64,000 bases of DNA from positions 1-64,000 of the forward strand of contig NC_085888.1 of assembly GCF_035222375.1 (NCBI RefSeq), written 5' to 3'. The stretch comes from Podospora pseudocomata. Its lineage: Eukaryota > Ascomycota > Sordariomycetes > Sordariales > Podosporaceae. The position numbers and the translations under genes were made by a program. Positions 44,882 to 55,598 of this stretch are shown here, in pieces (within the stretch, counting starts at the first letter, position 1; each line of letters starts with the position of its first letter). The notes below the pieces were generated by a model. That model saw only the letters and a list, made by a program, of their open reading frames with translations. It searched no databases and was not told the origin of the DNA.

Positions 44882-46749
44882 ATGGTCAAAACTACAAGCA
44901 TTCTGTCCCTTATTGTGGTAGCCGCCTTTCGGCTCCCGGGGGCTGACGGTAAGCCCTGCCCTCCTTTGGGCGCGGTTCTACCCCCCCCAAGGCGACCTAG
45001 CAAAGATTCAGTCGTCGCGGAAGCTGTGAAGAGTCTTGAAGCTGTATTTGCGAGCATGACATCCCGTTACAACGCATCAGCTGTCTCCATCGGTGTTCGA
45101 TCAATTCACGAAGATGTTCCGTTGGTCGACCTTCATTACACACCGCCGATCAAGAACAAGAATGGCACAGAGGAGGTTACGGCTGACACTGTCTATCGTA
45201 TTGGCAGTTGTACCAAGCTCTTCACTGTCCTTTCTCTGCTCCAGCAGACCAAGATCCGGTGGGATGAACCCGTTACGAGATACCTTCCTGAGCTTGAAGA
45301 GAATCAAGTCCATGGAACAGAGATTGAGGCAGTACAGTGGCAACATGTTACTATTGGTGCATTAGCATCTCATGTTTCGGGAATTGGAAGGGACCTTGCT
45401 TTTGATCTGGCAAACTTTCCTTCCTTTCCAGCTGAGAAGATGGGGCTTCCGCCATTACAAGAGAAAACGAGAGCGCGGCACTGCTCTGGGCTGGGGAACA
45501 CGACAGCCTGTGAAGAAGAGGGTGAGAGGCTTTCTGGTAGTGAGATGTATTGCGAGTGCTAATAACCAGCTACCTAGACGTCCTCAAAAACATGCCGCGC
45601 CGGCATCCTCAGTACGCCCCTTACACCGCACCGCTGTACTCCAACGTTGGGATCACATTGCTTGGACTCGTTGTCGAGAAAGCCACAGGCCAGAGCCTGG
45701 ATCAACTTCTCAGAGAAAAGATTCTTCTTCCAGCAGGCATGGAAAAGACGTCTCTGAACGAGCCACCAGCTCCAGACAAGGAGGGGTTTATCCCAGCTGA
45801 TGACCCAACCTGGTTCACCAAGACCGGCACTTTTGCGTCGTACGTTCTCTTCTCCTCTTCCGCTTTTCATCCCGAGGGGACGTTTCATTGTCTAAACTGA
45901 TAAAATAAATCTAGATCTGGCGGCATGTACTCTTCCACCCGCGACATGCTGTCGTTCGGCGCGGCGATCCTCTCCAACAGACTCTTGTCCCCCCTCGCCA
46001 CGCGAAAGTGGCTGTCTCCAACCACCTTCACATCCTCTCGCGGCCATGTGCTGGGAGCGCCATGGGAAATCCAGCGTGCCGACCGACTCGTGCCAGATGG
46101 AAGAGTGGTAGACATCTATACCAAGGCTGGTGATCTTGGACTATACCACACTATGTTCGCTCTTGTTCCAGACTACGATATTGTCGTCAACGTTATGACT
46201 GCTGGCAAAGAGGTCACCGATGAATTCTTTGTTCAGTCAGATGTCATCTCACAGACGCTGAAGGCAATTATCCCGGCACTAGACGCAGTCACAAAGCAAG
46301 AGGCTAAGAAAAACCTTGCGGGCATCTACCAGGACAAGGAGAGTGATTCTGTGGTGGAGTTGGAAGTCGATGATGGTCCAGGTCTGGCGATCAAAGAGTG
46401 GACGGTGAAGGGCTTCAATGTATTGGGAAACTTTACTTTCTACAATATTGCCGCCAGTGGGAGAACGCTGCCTGGGATCGCGAGGTTGTATCCTTCGAGT
46501 CTCAAGGCGGGTAGCCAAAAGTTGTGGAGAATGGTGTTTGATCAGGTAGATGACGAGAGAGGTGAGCCCTTTGATGAGGAAGCTGTTTACCCTGACGCCC
46601 GGTGCGTGAATTGGGGTACCATGGATAGGTTTACTTATGACTTTGTGGGGTTGGAGGAATTTGTCATGACGGTTGGGAAAGATGGTGCGGCAAAATCGCT
46701 GAGTCCGGTGGGCTTCGGGGTTTCACTCGCCAAACAGGAGTACATGTAA
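44882..46749 (+). CDS. Secreted beta-lactamase-fold serine hydrolase (class C/PBP-like)
   Basis: Predicted 578 aa from exons 44882-45521, 45578-45839 and 45915-46749, joined in phase (CEEE-DVLKNM and TFAS-SGGMYSS). The N-terminus (SILSLIVVAAFRLPGADG) looks like a signal peptide cleaved near residue 23. The catalytic nucleophile is S109 in SCTK (SxxK, K112), and the second motif is Y234 in YSNVG. The third is probably near HVLGAPWE/GDLGLYH. This fold covers esterases, transesterases such as LovD, and D-aminopeptidases, so hydrolysis of a beta-lactam is not implied. An Ile/Val-rich C-terminal ~200 residues form the usual lipocalin-like or ARB-00930-like C-terminal domain. Four NxT/S sites fit secretion. 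It is the last plausible cluster gene on this side; its link to the pathway is positional only. Confidence 0.88.
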
Positions 46750-47030
46750 ACCACTTCATTATCAGAGGTTTTCACAACTGAGCGGTCAACAGGGTAGCGT
46801 AATGTCTAATTTAATGTTTCAGTCCATGACATCTTTCGCCTTCAACAAATGAGATTCATTCAGCGCTGCGCAACTATGAATAAACATTAGGTACATAGGT
46901 AGCTACCTGTCAAAAGAAAGAAAAAATGAATGTGATGGTAGGAATCCTGCGGGCATATAGCAACTGACCAAGATCAGTAGCATTCAAACACGTGACAGCG
47001 CAGAAGTGTCACGTCCAATCCTGTTGTTGT
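46750..47030. other. Convergent intergenic region
   Basis: The region lies between the hydrolase and collagen-like gene 3' ends. It contains a TAGGTACATAGGTAGCTACC string. No gene is seen. Confidence 0.5.
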
Positions 47031-47936
47031 TCACGGACGACCTCCAAATCCACGGGCGCCAAAACCCCCACCATATCCTCCATATCCTCCATACCCTCCA
47101 AAACCACGGGCACCAAACCCTCCATAACCGCCATATCCTCCATATCCCCCAATGCCACGCACTCCAAACCCATATCCTCCATAACCACCATAGCCATATC
47201 CAGGGTACCCAATTCCCCGGACGCCAAATCCGCCATATCCATATCCCCCAGGATACCCAAGTCCATAGCTGAGGTAAGGGATAGCGGTTGGTCCAATAGG
47301 TCCCGGGGGTCCTGGGGGTCCGACGACGCCCACCCCGGGAGCACCCACTGGCCCAGGGGGTCCAGGGATGCCAGGACCGCCGGGAGGACCAACAGGACCA
47401 GGAGCACCAGGTAGACCAGGAGGACCGACGGGACCGGGACCGCCAGGGAGACCGGGAGGACCGACGGGACCGGGACCGCCAGGGAGACCGGGAGGACCGA
47501 CGGGACCGGGACCGCCAGGAAGGCCAGGAGGACCTACTGGACCGGGACCGCCAGGCATTCCAGGAGGTCCTGGAGGACCAATACTGGAGATTCCTGGCGG
47601 TCCAGGAGGTCCAGGTGGTCCTGGTGGTCCAGGAACGACAACCTCCCCGCACGTGGTGCACGGACTGCTCTGAATAACTTCTGGAACGGCGGCGACTTGG
47701 ACACCACCGCACCCGCTACCTGTGCAGCTACCACATCCGCCACCACCGCACCGTTCTTCGAGAAGAGCCCGCTCTTCTATAGTAGCTCCCTCCTCATTAG
47801 GAGCGCGTTGTTCCAGATGTTCCAGATAAGCGTTTCGTTGTTCCAAGGCAGAACGATCCTCAACAGGAAGTGGTGCTGGGACCGCCAGGGCCAGAGGGAG
47901 AGCCCATGCTAAAAGGAGGGATGTATTGGGTCTCAT
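47031..47936 (-). CDS. Secreted collagen-like protein with Gly/Tyr-rich tail
   Basis: This single-exon gene encodes 301 aa. A signal peptide at 1-18 ([15 protein letters not shown]) is followed by a Glu/Leu-rich segment (~28-62) with heptad-like [17 protein letters not shown] spacing. A Cys-Gly cluster follows ([14 protein letters not shown], ~62-75) with a further CTTC. A collagen domain of about 38 Gly-X-Y triplets (~100-215) includes a 12-residue unit [12 protein letters not shown] repeated about five times in DNA as a 36-bp tandem repeat (about 47395-47560). The C-terminal ~85 residues are [10 protein letters not shown]-type. This modular order (coiled coil, cysteine cluster, collagen, adhesive-like tail) suggests a trimeric extracellular or cell-wall fibre. 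Function is unknown. It lies convergent with the cluster's hydrolase gene, and nothing ties it to the metabolite pathway. Confidence 0.9.
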   Translation of the reverse strand: MRPNTSLLLAWALPLALAVPAPLPVEDRSALEQRNAYLEHLEQRAPNEEGATIEERALLEERCGGGGCGSCTGSGCGGVQVAAVPEVIQSSPCTTCGEVVVPGPPGPPGPPGPPGISSIGPPGPPGMPGGPGPVGPPGLPGGPGPVGPPGLPGGPGPVGPPGLPGGPGPVGPPGLPGAPGPVGPPGGPGIPGPPGPVGAPGVGVVGPPGPPGPIGPTAIPYLSYGLGYPGGYGYGGFGVRGIGYPGYGYGGYGGYGFGVRGIGGYGGYGGYGGFGARGFGGYGGYGGYGGGFGARGFGGRP

Positions 47937-49633
47937 TTCTTGTTATTTTTGTTGTAATGAGATGTTGTTCTTTTCGTTCGTTTGCAGTGAGAGGAGCTTA
48001 GGAAAAAGCAGTGTGGGTGCAAGCGGTGCGGTGGGATGATGCAGCCGGCTGCGATAGAAATTGGATGTGGACAAGAAAACAGTTTCAAGATTGAGATATA
48101 AGAAAATCCAGCCGTGAATGATGGTGAGGGGGCTTTTGCCAGCAAAAGTGCAAGTTGGAAACTGTTTGCTGGGCGTGACAAAGTTCGAGGAGAAGTATGA
48201 AGGCATGAGCAATGTTAAGTACTGCCACCTATTCAATATCTCCCCCAGAACCTTGCATGCAATTGGATGCATGCTCTCATCAACCAGATCCCTTTACACA
48301 AGCATCAGCATCATCTGATATCATTTCAATCGTCATCAAAATTTCTTGACCAAACGCAATGCAGACGGGCGAAATGATCGTTGTGCACAGCGTGTCGAAC
48401 CGCAGGTTACATAACGGGTGACCATGCTTGCAAATCTCGACAGTTGCTATTCTCGCACTGCGGTATGGTCTCTCTCGTCTTGCAGTCAGGCGGCACTCTG
48501 ACGTTCCGCACAGATATATGTGATGCGAATTGCGTTGGCCTACAGGCACATGGGCTCGTAAACGACTGCAGCCGGTTTCTGAGCACCCAAAGCGTAGGCC
48601 GTGCTAAGCCTGCAAGACATGCAATGCATAACATTGGCTGAACTTTTCCATCCACTCTGATGTAGATCTCGATTGCTTCAAGAGATGAACGTGAAATAGA
48701 CTTTTGTCGTCCCAGCATGGAATGGGGGTTAAACGAACCTGTGGCTTTAGTTGAGGATACTTAGGTAGGTACCTTACTTTAGACCCCTGGACCCCTAACC
48801 CCCTGAATCCCTACACCCACCTCACAAAGCCGAAATAAATTGAAATAGGATTTTGTGGTTCCATATATCCCTATCCAACACCAGAAGGTGCCTAGATACT
48901 CTTCTTGACATCCAAACAGGGCCACATCATTGGTAGCTCTCCTTGCCAGCGTGGCACCCGCCCTTTTCATGTTTGTCGTCAAAATGTTGTAGAATCACGA
49001 AAATTACACTGCATGAGAGATAGAGCAGGCAGGTGGCCCATCACTTGGGGAGCATCCATCATCTGATGCCCGGATCACTTCATCCGAGTCCTGGACCAGA
49101 AGGTGCACTTGGCTCATCTGTAGGACAATCTATCCCAGATAGTGCCACGGCATTGGGCCCAGGCCGTTACAGCAGTCGTCGCACATATAACACGCGGAAT
49201 TAATGCCGGGTATGCGGCCATGTGCTACTCACTCTATGTAGAGCTGTTGATTTGTGGGCAACTGCCGGGCTTGGCGGCGGATAGATAGATTACCTGCCCT
49301 TTCTGGCCCATGATGCCAAATGGCCCTGTGATATCGTGTAGACGGAAACACGCGGTGAACTACCTATGCTTGCCTTGGTAGGTACTCGAGTTCCTGCAAT
49401 GTTCCCAGGTATAAGAATGCCAAGAGGAGACCACGGTTGCCCACATGAGTTTCTCCTTGGCTACATCGATCCAGCTGGGCTACATCAATCTCTGAGCTGT
49501 CACGTCAAGCTGGTTGCGGTACCACAAAGTCTTGTGACTGCTATAAATTTTTCCTGGCGTCCAGTGTATACCTTATACGTCCTTATCATCGCCACATTTG
49601 TCGCACACACGGACGGGACGCACACCACGCGCG
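47937..49633. other. Long intergenic region
   Basis: 1.7 kb has no convincing gene; the small open frames lack codon bias or family motifs. TATAAATTT at 49542 lies about 90 bp before the next ATG and is a likely TATA box for the LVIVD gene. CTTAGGTAGGTACCTTAC at about 48760 is one of the repeated intergenic strings. Confidence 0.55.
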
Positions 49634-51208
49634 ATGCTGACACCAATGAAGACACTTGTTGTCATGGCAATCTTTGCTGCCATCGCGGCAGCGAAGGAGC
49701 TTCCGGTGAATCTGGAGCTCAAGGCCGAGCTCTATGATAGTGGGATCCGCCACGAGCAAATCATGGCTCTCAAAAATGTCAGTTTCTGTCCTTATCAATA
49801 AATACGAACATCCCCTAACACAAGTCTAAGCGTGTCTGGAGTGAGTTCGAAGCCCAAGGTGCCTACGACTCCCGCCAGTACAAAAAGTTTTCCGTCAAAA
49901 AGGCCAGCGACTTCTACGCCTGCACCAACGGCTTTGCGACCTACATCCCCAACGACTCACGCTACAGGTTCAGGTGCAAGGAGCTCGACTTGTACGACTT
50001 CAAGACCCATGCCGAGCTAGGGAGCACTCAAGGAAGGGGGGCCGGATCATGGGGTTGGACCTCCCCTGACGGAAGAGAATTCGTCGCCATTGCCCAGCTG
50101 GACGGGACCTCGTTTGCCGAGGTGACCAAGCAAGGCAAGCTGGTGTACCTTGGTCGTCTCCCACAATACACCACTGCTGAACCGTCTTTGTGGAGAGAGA
50201 TCAAGGGGTACAAGAGTTACATTGTTATTGGTAGCGAGGCAGAGAAACATGGAGTCCAGATATTCGACTTGGCCAAGTTGCTGACCGTTGACCCAGCGAG
50301 TCCCGTGGTCTTCTCCAACCAGAAGGACCTGGCAGGATGGTGGGGAGATGCCTTGCCTATTGGGCGATCGCATAATGTCTTGACCAACGAGGAGCTGAAC
50401 TACGGTGTGGCTGTGGGATTCCAGCCCAGGAACTCGACATACAAGGCAGGGTTGTTGTTCTTCGACCTGACGGACCCTGCAAACCCAACCACACTTGGTG
50501 GGTCTGGTGCGGACGGCTATGTGCACGATGCCCAGTGCTTGGTGTATCGTGGTCCGGATGAGAAGCATGTTGGCAAAGATATCTGCTATGGGTATAATGA
50601 GGATGCGTTGACGATGTGAGTGTTTTTTGCCAAGTCTCGCACGGTTGGGAGGATCCTGACAGATCACTAGCTACGACGTAACCGACAAGAAGAACATCAC
50701 CATCATATCCACCACCTCTTACGAAGGCGCCAGCTATACCCACCAGGGATGGGTCTTGGACACCCAGTGGCAACAATATATCATTGCTGACGATGAATAC
50801 GACGAAGTCGACGCACGCGGTCCTGCACGTGACGGCTACCCCGTCTCGTACATCTGGGACATCAGCTCGCTCGAGAAACCGAAGCAGACGGGACACTACA
50901 AGCATCTGAGAAAGGGAATCGACCATAACCAGTTTGTCAAAGATGGCTTCTCGTACCAGAGCAATTACGCCCTTGGCATCAGCGTGCTGGATTTAAGGTC
51001 TGTGCCAAGAGATCCCACCGGCAAAGGAATCAAGGAGGTGGCATACTTTGACACATACCCCGAGGACGATCACCTTCCCGGTGGTGGAAATGTCACATTC
51101 ACTGGCACCTGGAGTCACTACCCGTTCTTACCTAGCGGGTTCATTGTCATCAACACCATGGACCGTGGTGCATTTGTAGTGAAGAAGTCCAAGGGAGCGG
51201 CGTGGTAA
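49634..51208 (+). CDS. Secreted LVIVD-repeat / choice-of-anchor-B family protein
   Basis: Predicted 488 aa from exons 49634-49777, 49831-50615 and 50671-51208. Introns begin GTCAGT and GTGAGT, and all joins are in frame (LKN-RVWSEFEA, DALTM/I-YDVTDKKN). The N-terminus (MKTLVVMAIFAAIAAAKE) is a signal peptide; the start could be 49634 or 49646. The body is a beta-propeller-like series of repeats with GVQIFDLAKL, LLFFDLTDPANP, IYDVTDKKN and ISVLDLRSV, the pattern of LVIVD/choice-of-anchor-B proteins. It also has SHNVLTNEE, HDAQCLVYRGPD and THQGWVLDTQ. These are extracellular proteins of unproven biochemical role. Not obviously part of the polyketide cluster. Confidence 0.88.
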
Positions 51209-52221
51209 AAGGTTTTGGTAAGTGTTGTTCGGTTACTAGGACATCTTCTATCAGGGATATGCTGGAAGAACATAGTGAATATCTAGATGGCACAGATGGA
51301 TTCATGAGGTACAAGTCGTAAACTGCTAGCCAGTCTCTTGTCCCAAAGTTGTACCTGTTACATAACTACCCACTCTACCCTCCATGTTGTTCTTTTTTAT
51401 CGCCCCCGCTTCTTCTCGCTTTCCCGCCGAGAAAAAGTCAAACGTCCAACGACATCCAACTCCCTCGACCCAATCATCTCAGACAACGTCCCGGGACAAC
51501 AACCCCCTAAGCCCAAGTCGATCGCTTGCAACACCGGTTTGCACCCTTGGAAAACCACGCAACCGTCATCCACATGCTCTGTCCAATGTTCCTGTAACAG
51601 CTGTTCAAGTCGCCGCTTGGTTTTCCGCTGCCACCGCAGCCGGTAACCGAGCACCCATTTCCATAGCACGGTCCCGCGGAGCACGGGTCGTTTTGGAAGC
51701 CACGGTCGGACACGGCGATAATATGGCAGTCGTGGGCGATGGTGCTGGTCGGTTCTTGTGGCTCCTGTGTTGAGGGTAAAGATTGCAGTAAAATGACTCG
51801 GGACGTAAATAAGGCTCTCTAGTGCTTGGACATGGAGGTGAGAGCCAGTCTAGAGGGAAGGTTGACCGCTTACATACATGTACCACTCAGCCCATTGACT
51901 TGCATGTCTGGCATCTTGACAATTCCGTCGGTTGCAAAGCCGTGCTACCAAGACCGAACCGACAAGGTCCACCCAAATATGAGGCAGGTATGCCGAATTG
52001 GGGCTGAGGCACATCGATTTCTTCTCGCTTGTTCTAGGATTCAAAATAGTGAACTCGGTTGTATTACGCAACTAGGTATGCTGGGAGCCGCGTAAGTATC
52101 ATTCCAAATCACCTCTAAAAGTGAGAATGCTGCCAGATTGAGAGAGTATATCAACTTGGTACCTATTGCGGAAATCGCTCCGTAGAATAACATCAACGTA
52201 AGCAATAGCCTCCTCTTTGAG
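51209..52221. other. Intergenic region
   Basis: I see nothing with support. An open frame at 51384-51773 has no recognisable domain and no start context, and I did not accept it as a gene. Confidence 0.5.
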
Positions 52222-52273
52222 TAACGTACATTATAAGCGAGCGACCAATATAAGCGAGCGACCACTTTTTCAC
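52222..52273 (+). repeat. Left terminal inverted repeat of the pogo-like element
   Basis: It begins TAACGTACATTATAAGCGAG and holds two tandem copies of a TATAAGCGAGCGACCA unit before CTTTTTCAC. It pairs with 53316-53368. The doubled 17-bp unit may be the transposase binding site. Confidence 0.88.
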
Positions 52274-52366
52274 AACCTTTATACCATTATCCTCAATTAC
52301 TACACAACAATACTAGGAAGCAACCATAATTACATCCGAAATAACTGAATCAGACAATTCTGCAGC

Positions 52367-52876
52367 CTACTGGCAAGTACGTGCATTATGGCCAGGCTTG
52401 CCGCACACACCACAGCACCGAACCTTCGTATGAGCCCCCTGCACTACTACCATCCGGCTGTGTTTCTTGCACTCCCTCTCCACCCACGGCCTTCTTGTCC
52501 GGTAGATCGTGTGCATCCTGCACAGTAAGTAATCCTCCGAGCCGCACACGTTTTTTTTTGGCTCTCCGGCGCTTACTTAGTGCCTCGTTGGCCTTGCGGA
52601 GTGAAGTGTTCTCTGCACGTAGGAGAGCCACCTGGTGCATCACAGCCATTGTACTTTAGCAAGCTGGTCCACAGCAGCCAACATTGAAGTCGGGGAGCTA
52701 TTTTGATGGTTGGCAATGCGAGTCTTAGTAAGCGTTGACTGCGAGTTAGCTTCTTGGGGGTTGTATGGTGTCTGGAAGACCCAAGGTTGTGGGGTGCCGG
52801 GCCGGGAGGTCGGAGGTGTTGGCATACGAAGCTTCACATCCAGCTTGGAAAGCACCCTCTCTGGATCGTACGGCAC
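52367..52876 (-). pseudogene. Pogo transposase C-terminus and zinc knuckle remnant
   Basis: YDPERVLSKLDVKLRMPTPP, at the left side of the deletion junction (about 52850-52876), is the conserved end of Fot1-type transposases. After a 1-base shift near 52645 comes a coiled segment (MHQVALLRAENTSLRKANEAL), then a basic KRRRAKKKR stretch. A CCHC knuckle (CGVCGKPGHNARTC), in another frame, ends the remnant. These are the usual C-terminal extras of fungal pogo elements. Confidence 0.8.
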
Positions 52877-53268
52877 AAGGCCCTCTGGTAGTCGTATCTA
52901 TGTGTATAACGCGTCTGGAGCTCTGGCTGGCGTTTGACGAAGTTGTGAGCCCAGAGCTTGCCAGCAGGAGGCGCACCGCGTTTGTTGAGCAAATAGTTGG
53001 CCATATCTTCCACACTACGCAGTCTTGGTGGAAAATATCGCGTACATAGCTCAATAATATATCGGACAATAGCTTCCTCTTCCGATTGAGTCAGCTTTTT
53101 CGAATTGGGTGTTGTATCGCGTCGTACAGGCCGGCTGGCGCGGCGGTGTCTAAGCGTGCTGCGATCGACGTTATACATCTTAACTGCAGCTGATACACTT
53201 AGATTTTTATCATTTTGAAGAGCTTCAAGGGCTAAGATTATATGGGCTTCCTCTGAAGTAGATGGCAT
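52834..53268 (-). pseudogene. Pogo transposase N-terminus (psq HTH and CENP-B-type HTH), truncated
   Basis: From the ATG at 53268, the frame encodes a psq-type helix-turn-helix (LALEALQNDKNLSVSAAVKMYNVDRSTLRHR). A Tc5/CENP-B-type HTH follows (LTQSEEEAIVRYIIELC...NLL-like). It ends in GKLWAHNFVKRQPELQTRY and YDYQRALC, the usual end of the DNA-binding half. A few out-of-context residues and a stop follow, where the DDE domain should begin. Confidence 0.85.
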
Positions 53269-53315
53269 TTTAGATTGTTGAGAAAATTAGGTTTGAGGGT
53301 GAGGTTACGCGTCGC

Positions 53316-53368
53316 GTGAAAAAAGTGGTTGCTCGCTTATATTGGTCGCTCGCTTATAACGTACGTTA
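53316..53368 (-). repeat. Right terminal inverted repeat of the pogo-like element
   Basis: On the minus strand it reads TAACGTACGTTATAAGCGAG and continues as the left repeat, with one base changed in the second unit (GAGCAACC for GAGCGACC) and one extra T. Confidence 0.88.
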
Positions 53369-53696
53369 GTGCTGACAGCTTCCTCTGATGGCCTAGCCCT
53401 GGTCCTTGCTGTGTGAGCTGAATAGGCTGTTAGAACACAAGTAGGTGGTTGAATCATGACAAGGCCTGTATCCACCATGTTAGTGAGGTTATTGCGGTTG
53501 CCTGATGTAGTTGTGTTTGCCTTGCCAGGGAACCGCAATTGCATCAAAACATGTCAGAGCGATATCTTCATTACTCGCAGCAAGACTATAATGAGATGGC
53601 TGATGAGCATTGCTATATCGGCACTGTGTTATTTTTTTTCTTCCATCCATATTCTGTCATTTAGTCATTGACCATCCCAGCCCAGTTGGGTTTCTT
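53369..53696. other. Intergenic region
   Basis: This is the 3' flank of the amino-acid transporter gene, with no gene seen. Confidence 0.5.
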
Positions 53697-55598
53697 TTAC
53701 ATGAAGCTGTTAATAATCGTCACAGCCGTCGTGTACACCATCCCCACCAAGCCCAGTACCACCATGGCAAGATCTCCAAGTTTGGCAGCCTTGGTTTCGG
53801 CCGCCCCCTTGTAGTGAAGCCAGGCTGGGTAGACGTAGACGAGCGGAACGCAAGCCGCACTCCCGATAAGTGCGACAAACTTGTCAAGATTTCCTGTTCC
53901 CAGCACCGAGATGACTCCACAAAGGCAAACCATGGCGAAGCGGAACCCGTTCTTGATCCACTTTGTCTTCAAACTCTTCTTGCCTGACTTGCGTCCAAAG
54001 ATCTTGGTTTCGAGGATTCTGAGCGCGGGAAACAGCTGAACCGGCGTGCCGACCAGGATGGCAACCGAGTACAGGAACTGAATCGCGTTGACAAGCTTTG
54101 AATCTTGGGGAAAGTTGTTGATGATTTCGATCTGAGTGTCCAGACCAAAGGTGGCATAGCACAGGGCGCCGACGCTTGTGAAAACGATAGTGATGATCAA
54201 CATCACAACGCCAAGCAACCACTCGAACTTTTCCGGCCTGGCCATGCTCGATTGAATGGGCAAAATCAGGCCGATCCCTTCAAATGTGAAAATGGCCGAC
54301 CCAACCATCATGGTGTACCTATCCGGGTTGAACATGACCACGCCCTTGTCCATCCCTCCCATATCCACCAAACTCGTGATATCATGCCAATAAATGTAGG
54401 TAACCCCAACCAGGATACACGCGTCCGCCAGCAATGCCGCAGGTCCCAGCTTGGAAATATTCCTGATCCAACTCAAAGGTACCAAAATCACCAACTGCAG
54501 CGCGATTAGTCCAGCCGTTGTGAAGCTCCTACTATCCTTCATCACCGCCTCGAAGAATGTCAACAAATTCTCCGCCACAAACACAATGCCCGCGCATACA
54601 AACCCCAACTGGCTCAGCGCGATACTCGCCAAAATCAGGCCCCTCATCCTGCCCCCGGCAACGGCATACCCAATCTCGCCATAGCCTCCCCTATACCTCT
54701 CCTTCAGCTCCAGTAGCAGGTGAAACGCCCACATCGAAATCGCCGACACCCCCACCATGGCCAAGCTGCTAAATAGCAAGCCACCATTGCTAAAGGCCTT
54801 GGGCAAGAACATGATCCCCGTCCCGACAAACGCCTTGAGCAGAGTAAAAAAAGTCTTGGTCATGCCGGCTCCCTCTCTCCCTTCTGCCTCCTCTTCTCTT
54901 TCCCGTTGCCTTTGCCGCTCCCTCGTCGTTGTCAAAAGCGGCCTCCTCTCCCCATCTTCATCTTCCGACTCGGACTCCACCGCCTCTTCGTCGCTGTCCT
55001 CCAAATCCTCACCCGCAAAGTGCCCGTACAAATTCAAAAACTCGACAAAGTTTCGCGTGATCGGCATTCGGGCAGCATAGAAGTCATTTGGTTTGCCATT
55101 TCTTCTTTTCTGGAGGAGATAGGCCCGGCGGAACCCACCCGGCGCTAACTGGTCGCCCACACTGAGGCCTTCCTCGGCGGCGAGGGAGCGGCGGTATTCT
55201 CGCGGGTTGTGAAAAGTGTTTGCGCGCCGGTGTACCGAGCCGGATCTGATCTGAGAGGTACCACCGGGACCGCCTTCGGATGCGGCGAGGCGGAAAAGCT
55301 CACGGTGGATGTCGCCGCCTTGGAGTTTGAGGGAGGATTCGGCGGCGGTCGAGTGGTTTTTTGTCGTGTTGGCGGTGCTGTTGGAGCGGGAGGTGGTGGC
55401 CAAGGCCGGTTTGGACTTGGGCGCGGGGAGGGTAGCGTCGAATTCGGCAGTGAAGCCGGCCGGCAGATGCTCTGCCACGACCTGGGCTTGCACATCGGCC
55501 TCGGGGAGAAGGTGCTCTCTGTTGGACTTTGCCGACGAGGACGATGTCGAGCGGTGATTGCCGGCCGAGGAGACGGAAGCGGTACGGTTTACGGACAT
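53697..55598 (-). CDS. Amino-acid transporter, vacuolar AVT3/AVT4-like (Aa_trans family)
   Basis: This intronless gene encodes 633 aa. A hydrophilic N-terminus of about 245 residues is rich in Ser and acidic runs (EDLEDSDEEAVESESEDEDGE) and carries an FYAARMPITRNFVEFLNLYGHFAGEDLED segment typical of fungal AVT3/4 proteins. About 11 hydrophobic segments follow. The first, KTFFTLLKAFVGTGIMFLPK, carries the GTGIMFLP signature of the family. Later ones include GLILASIALSQLGFVCAGIV and FTFEGIGLILPI. Yeast homologues export neutral amino acids from the vacuole. All core helices are present; the start at 55598 is the first ATG of a long open frame. It is the housekeeping neighbour of the arginine gene, on the same strand. 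Confidence 0.93.
   Translation of the reverse strand: MSVNRTASVSSAGNHRSTSSSSAKSNREHLLPEADVQAQVVAEHLPAGFTAEFDATLPAPKSKPALATTSRSNSTANTTKNHSTAAESSLKLQGGDIHRELFRLAASEGGPGGTSQIRSGSVHRRANTFHNPREYRRSLAAEEGLSVGDQLAPGGFRRAYLLQKRRNGKPNDFYAARMPITRNFVEFLNLYGHFAGEDLEDSDEEAVESESEDEDGERRPLLTTTRERQRQREREEEAEGREGAGMTKTFFTLLKAFVGTGIMFLPKAFSNGGLLFSSLAMVGVSAISMWAFHLLLELKERYRGGYGEIGYAVAGGRMRGLILASIALSQLGFVCAGIVFVAENLLTFFEAVMKDSRSFTTAGLIALQLVILVPLSWIRNISKLGPAALLADACILVGVTYIYWHDITSLVDMGGMDKGVVMFNPDRYTMMVGSAIFTFEGIGLILPIQSSMARPEKFEWLLGVVMLIITIVFTSVGALCYATFGLDTQIEIINNFPQDSKLVNAIQFLYSVAILVGTPVQLFPALRILETKIFGRKSGKKSLKTKWIKNGFRFAMVCLCGVISVLGTGNLDKFVALIGSAACVPLVYVYPAWLHYKGAAETKAAKLGDLAMVVLGLVGMVYTTAVTIINSFM

Larger units (their letters stand above)
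52222..53368 (-). mobile_element. Fot1/pogo-type transposon, internally deleted (non-autonomous)
   Basis: The 52-bp terminal inverted repeats (52222-52273 and 53316-53368) differ at about two bases and one indel. Each contains a direct repeat of TATAAGCGAGCGACCA. The ends read TA|ACGTAC, consistent with a TA target duplication. Between them, the minus strand encodes the N-terminal and C-terminal parts of a pogo transposase, but the whole DDE catalytic region is missing. Autonomous Fot1-like elements run about 1.8-2.2 kb; this one is 1.15 kb. It could be mobilised only in trans. Confidence 0.88.

Noticed and set aside
47368-47673. Plus-strand open frame full of Gly-Pro repeats
   Set aside because: It is the complement of the collagen repeat, since GGN/CCN codons give Gly/Pro on both strands. 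The minus strand has the signal peptide and complete gene.
51384-51773. 129-aa open frame downstream of the LVIVD gene
   Set aside because: Ser/Arg-rich text in three overlapping frames; no domain or splice context was found.
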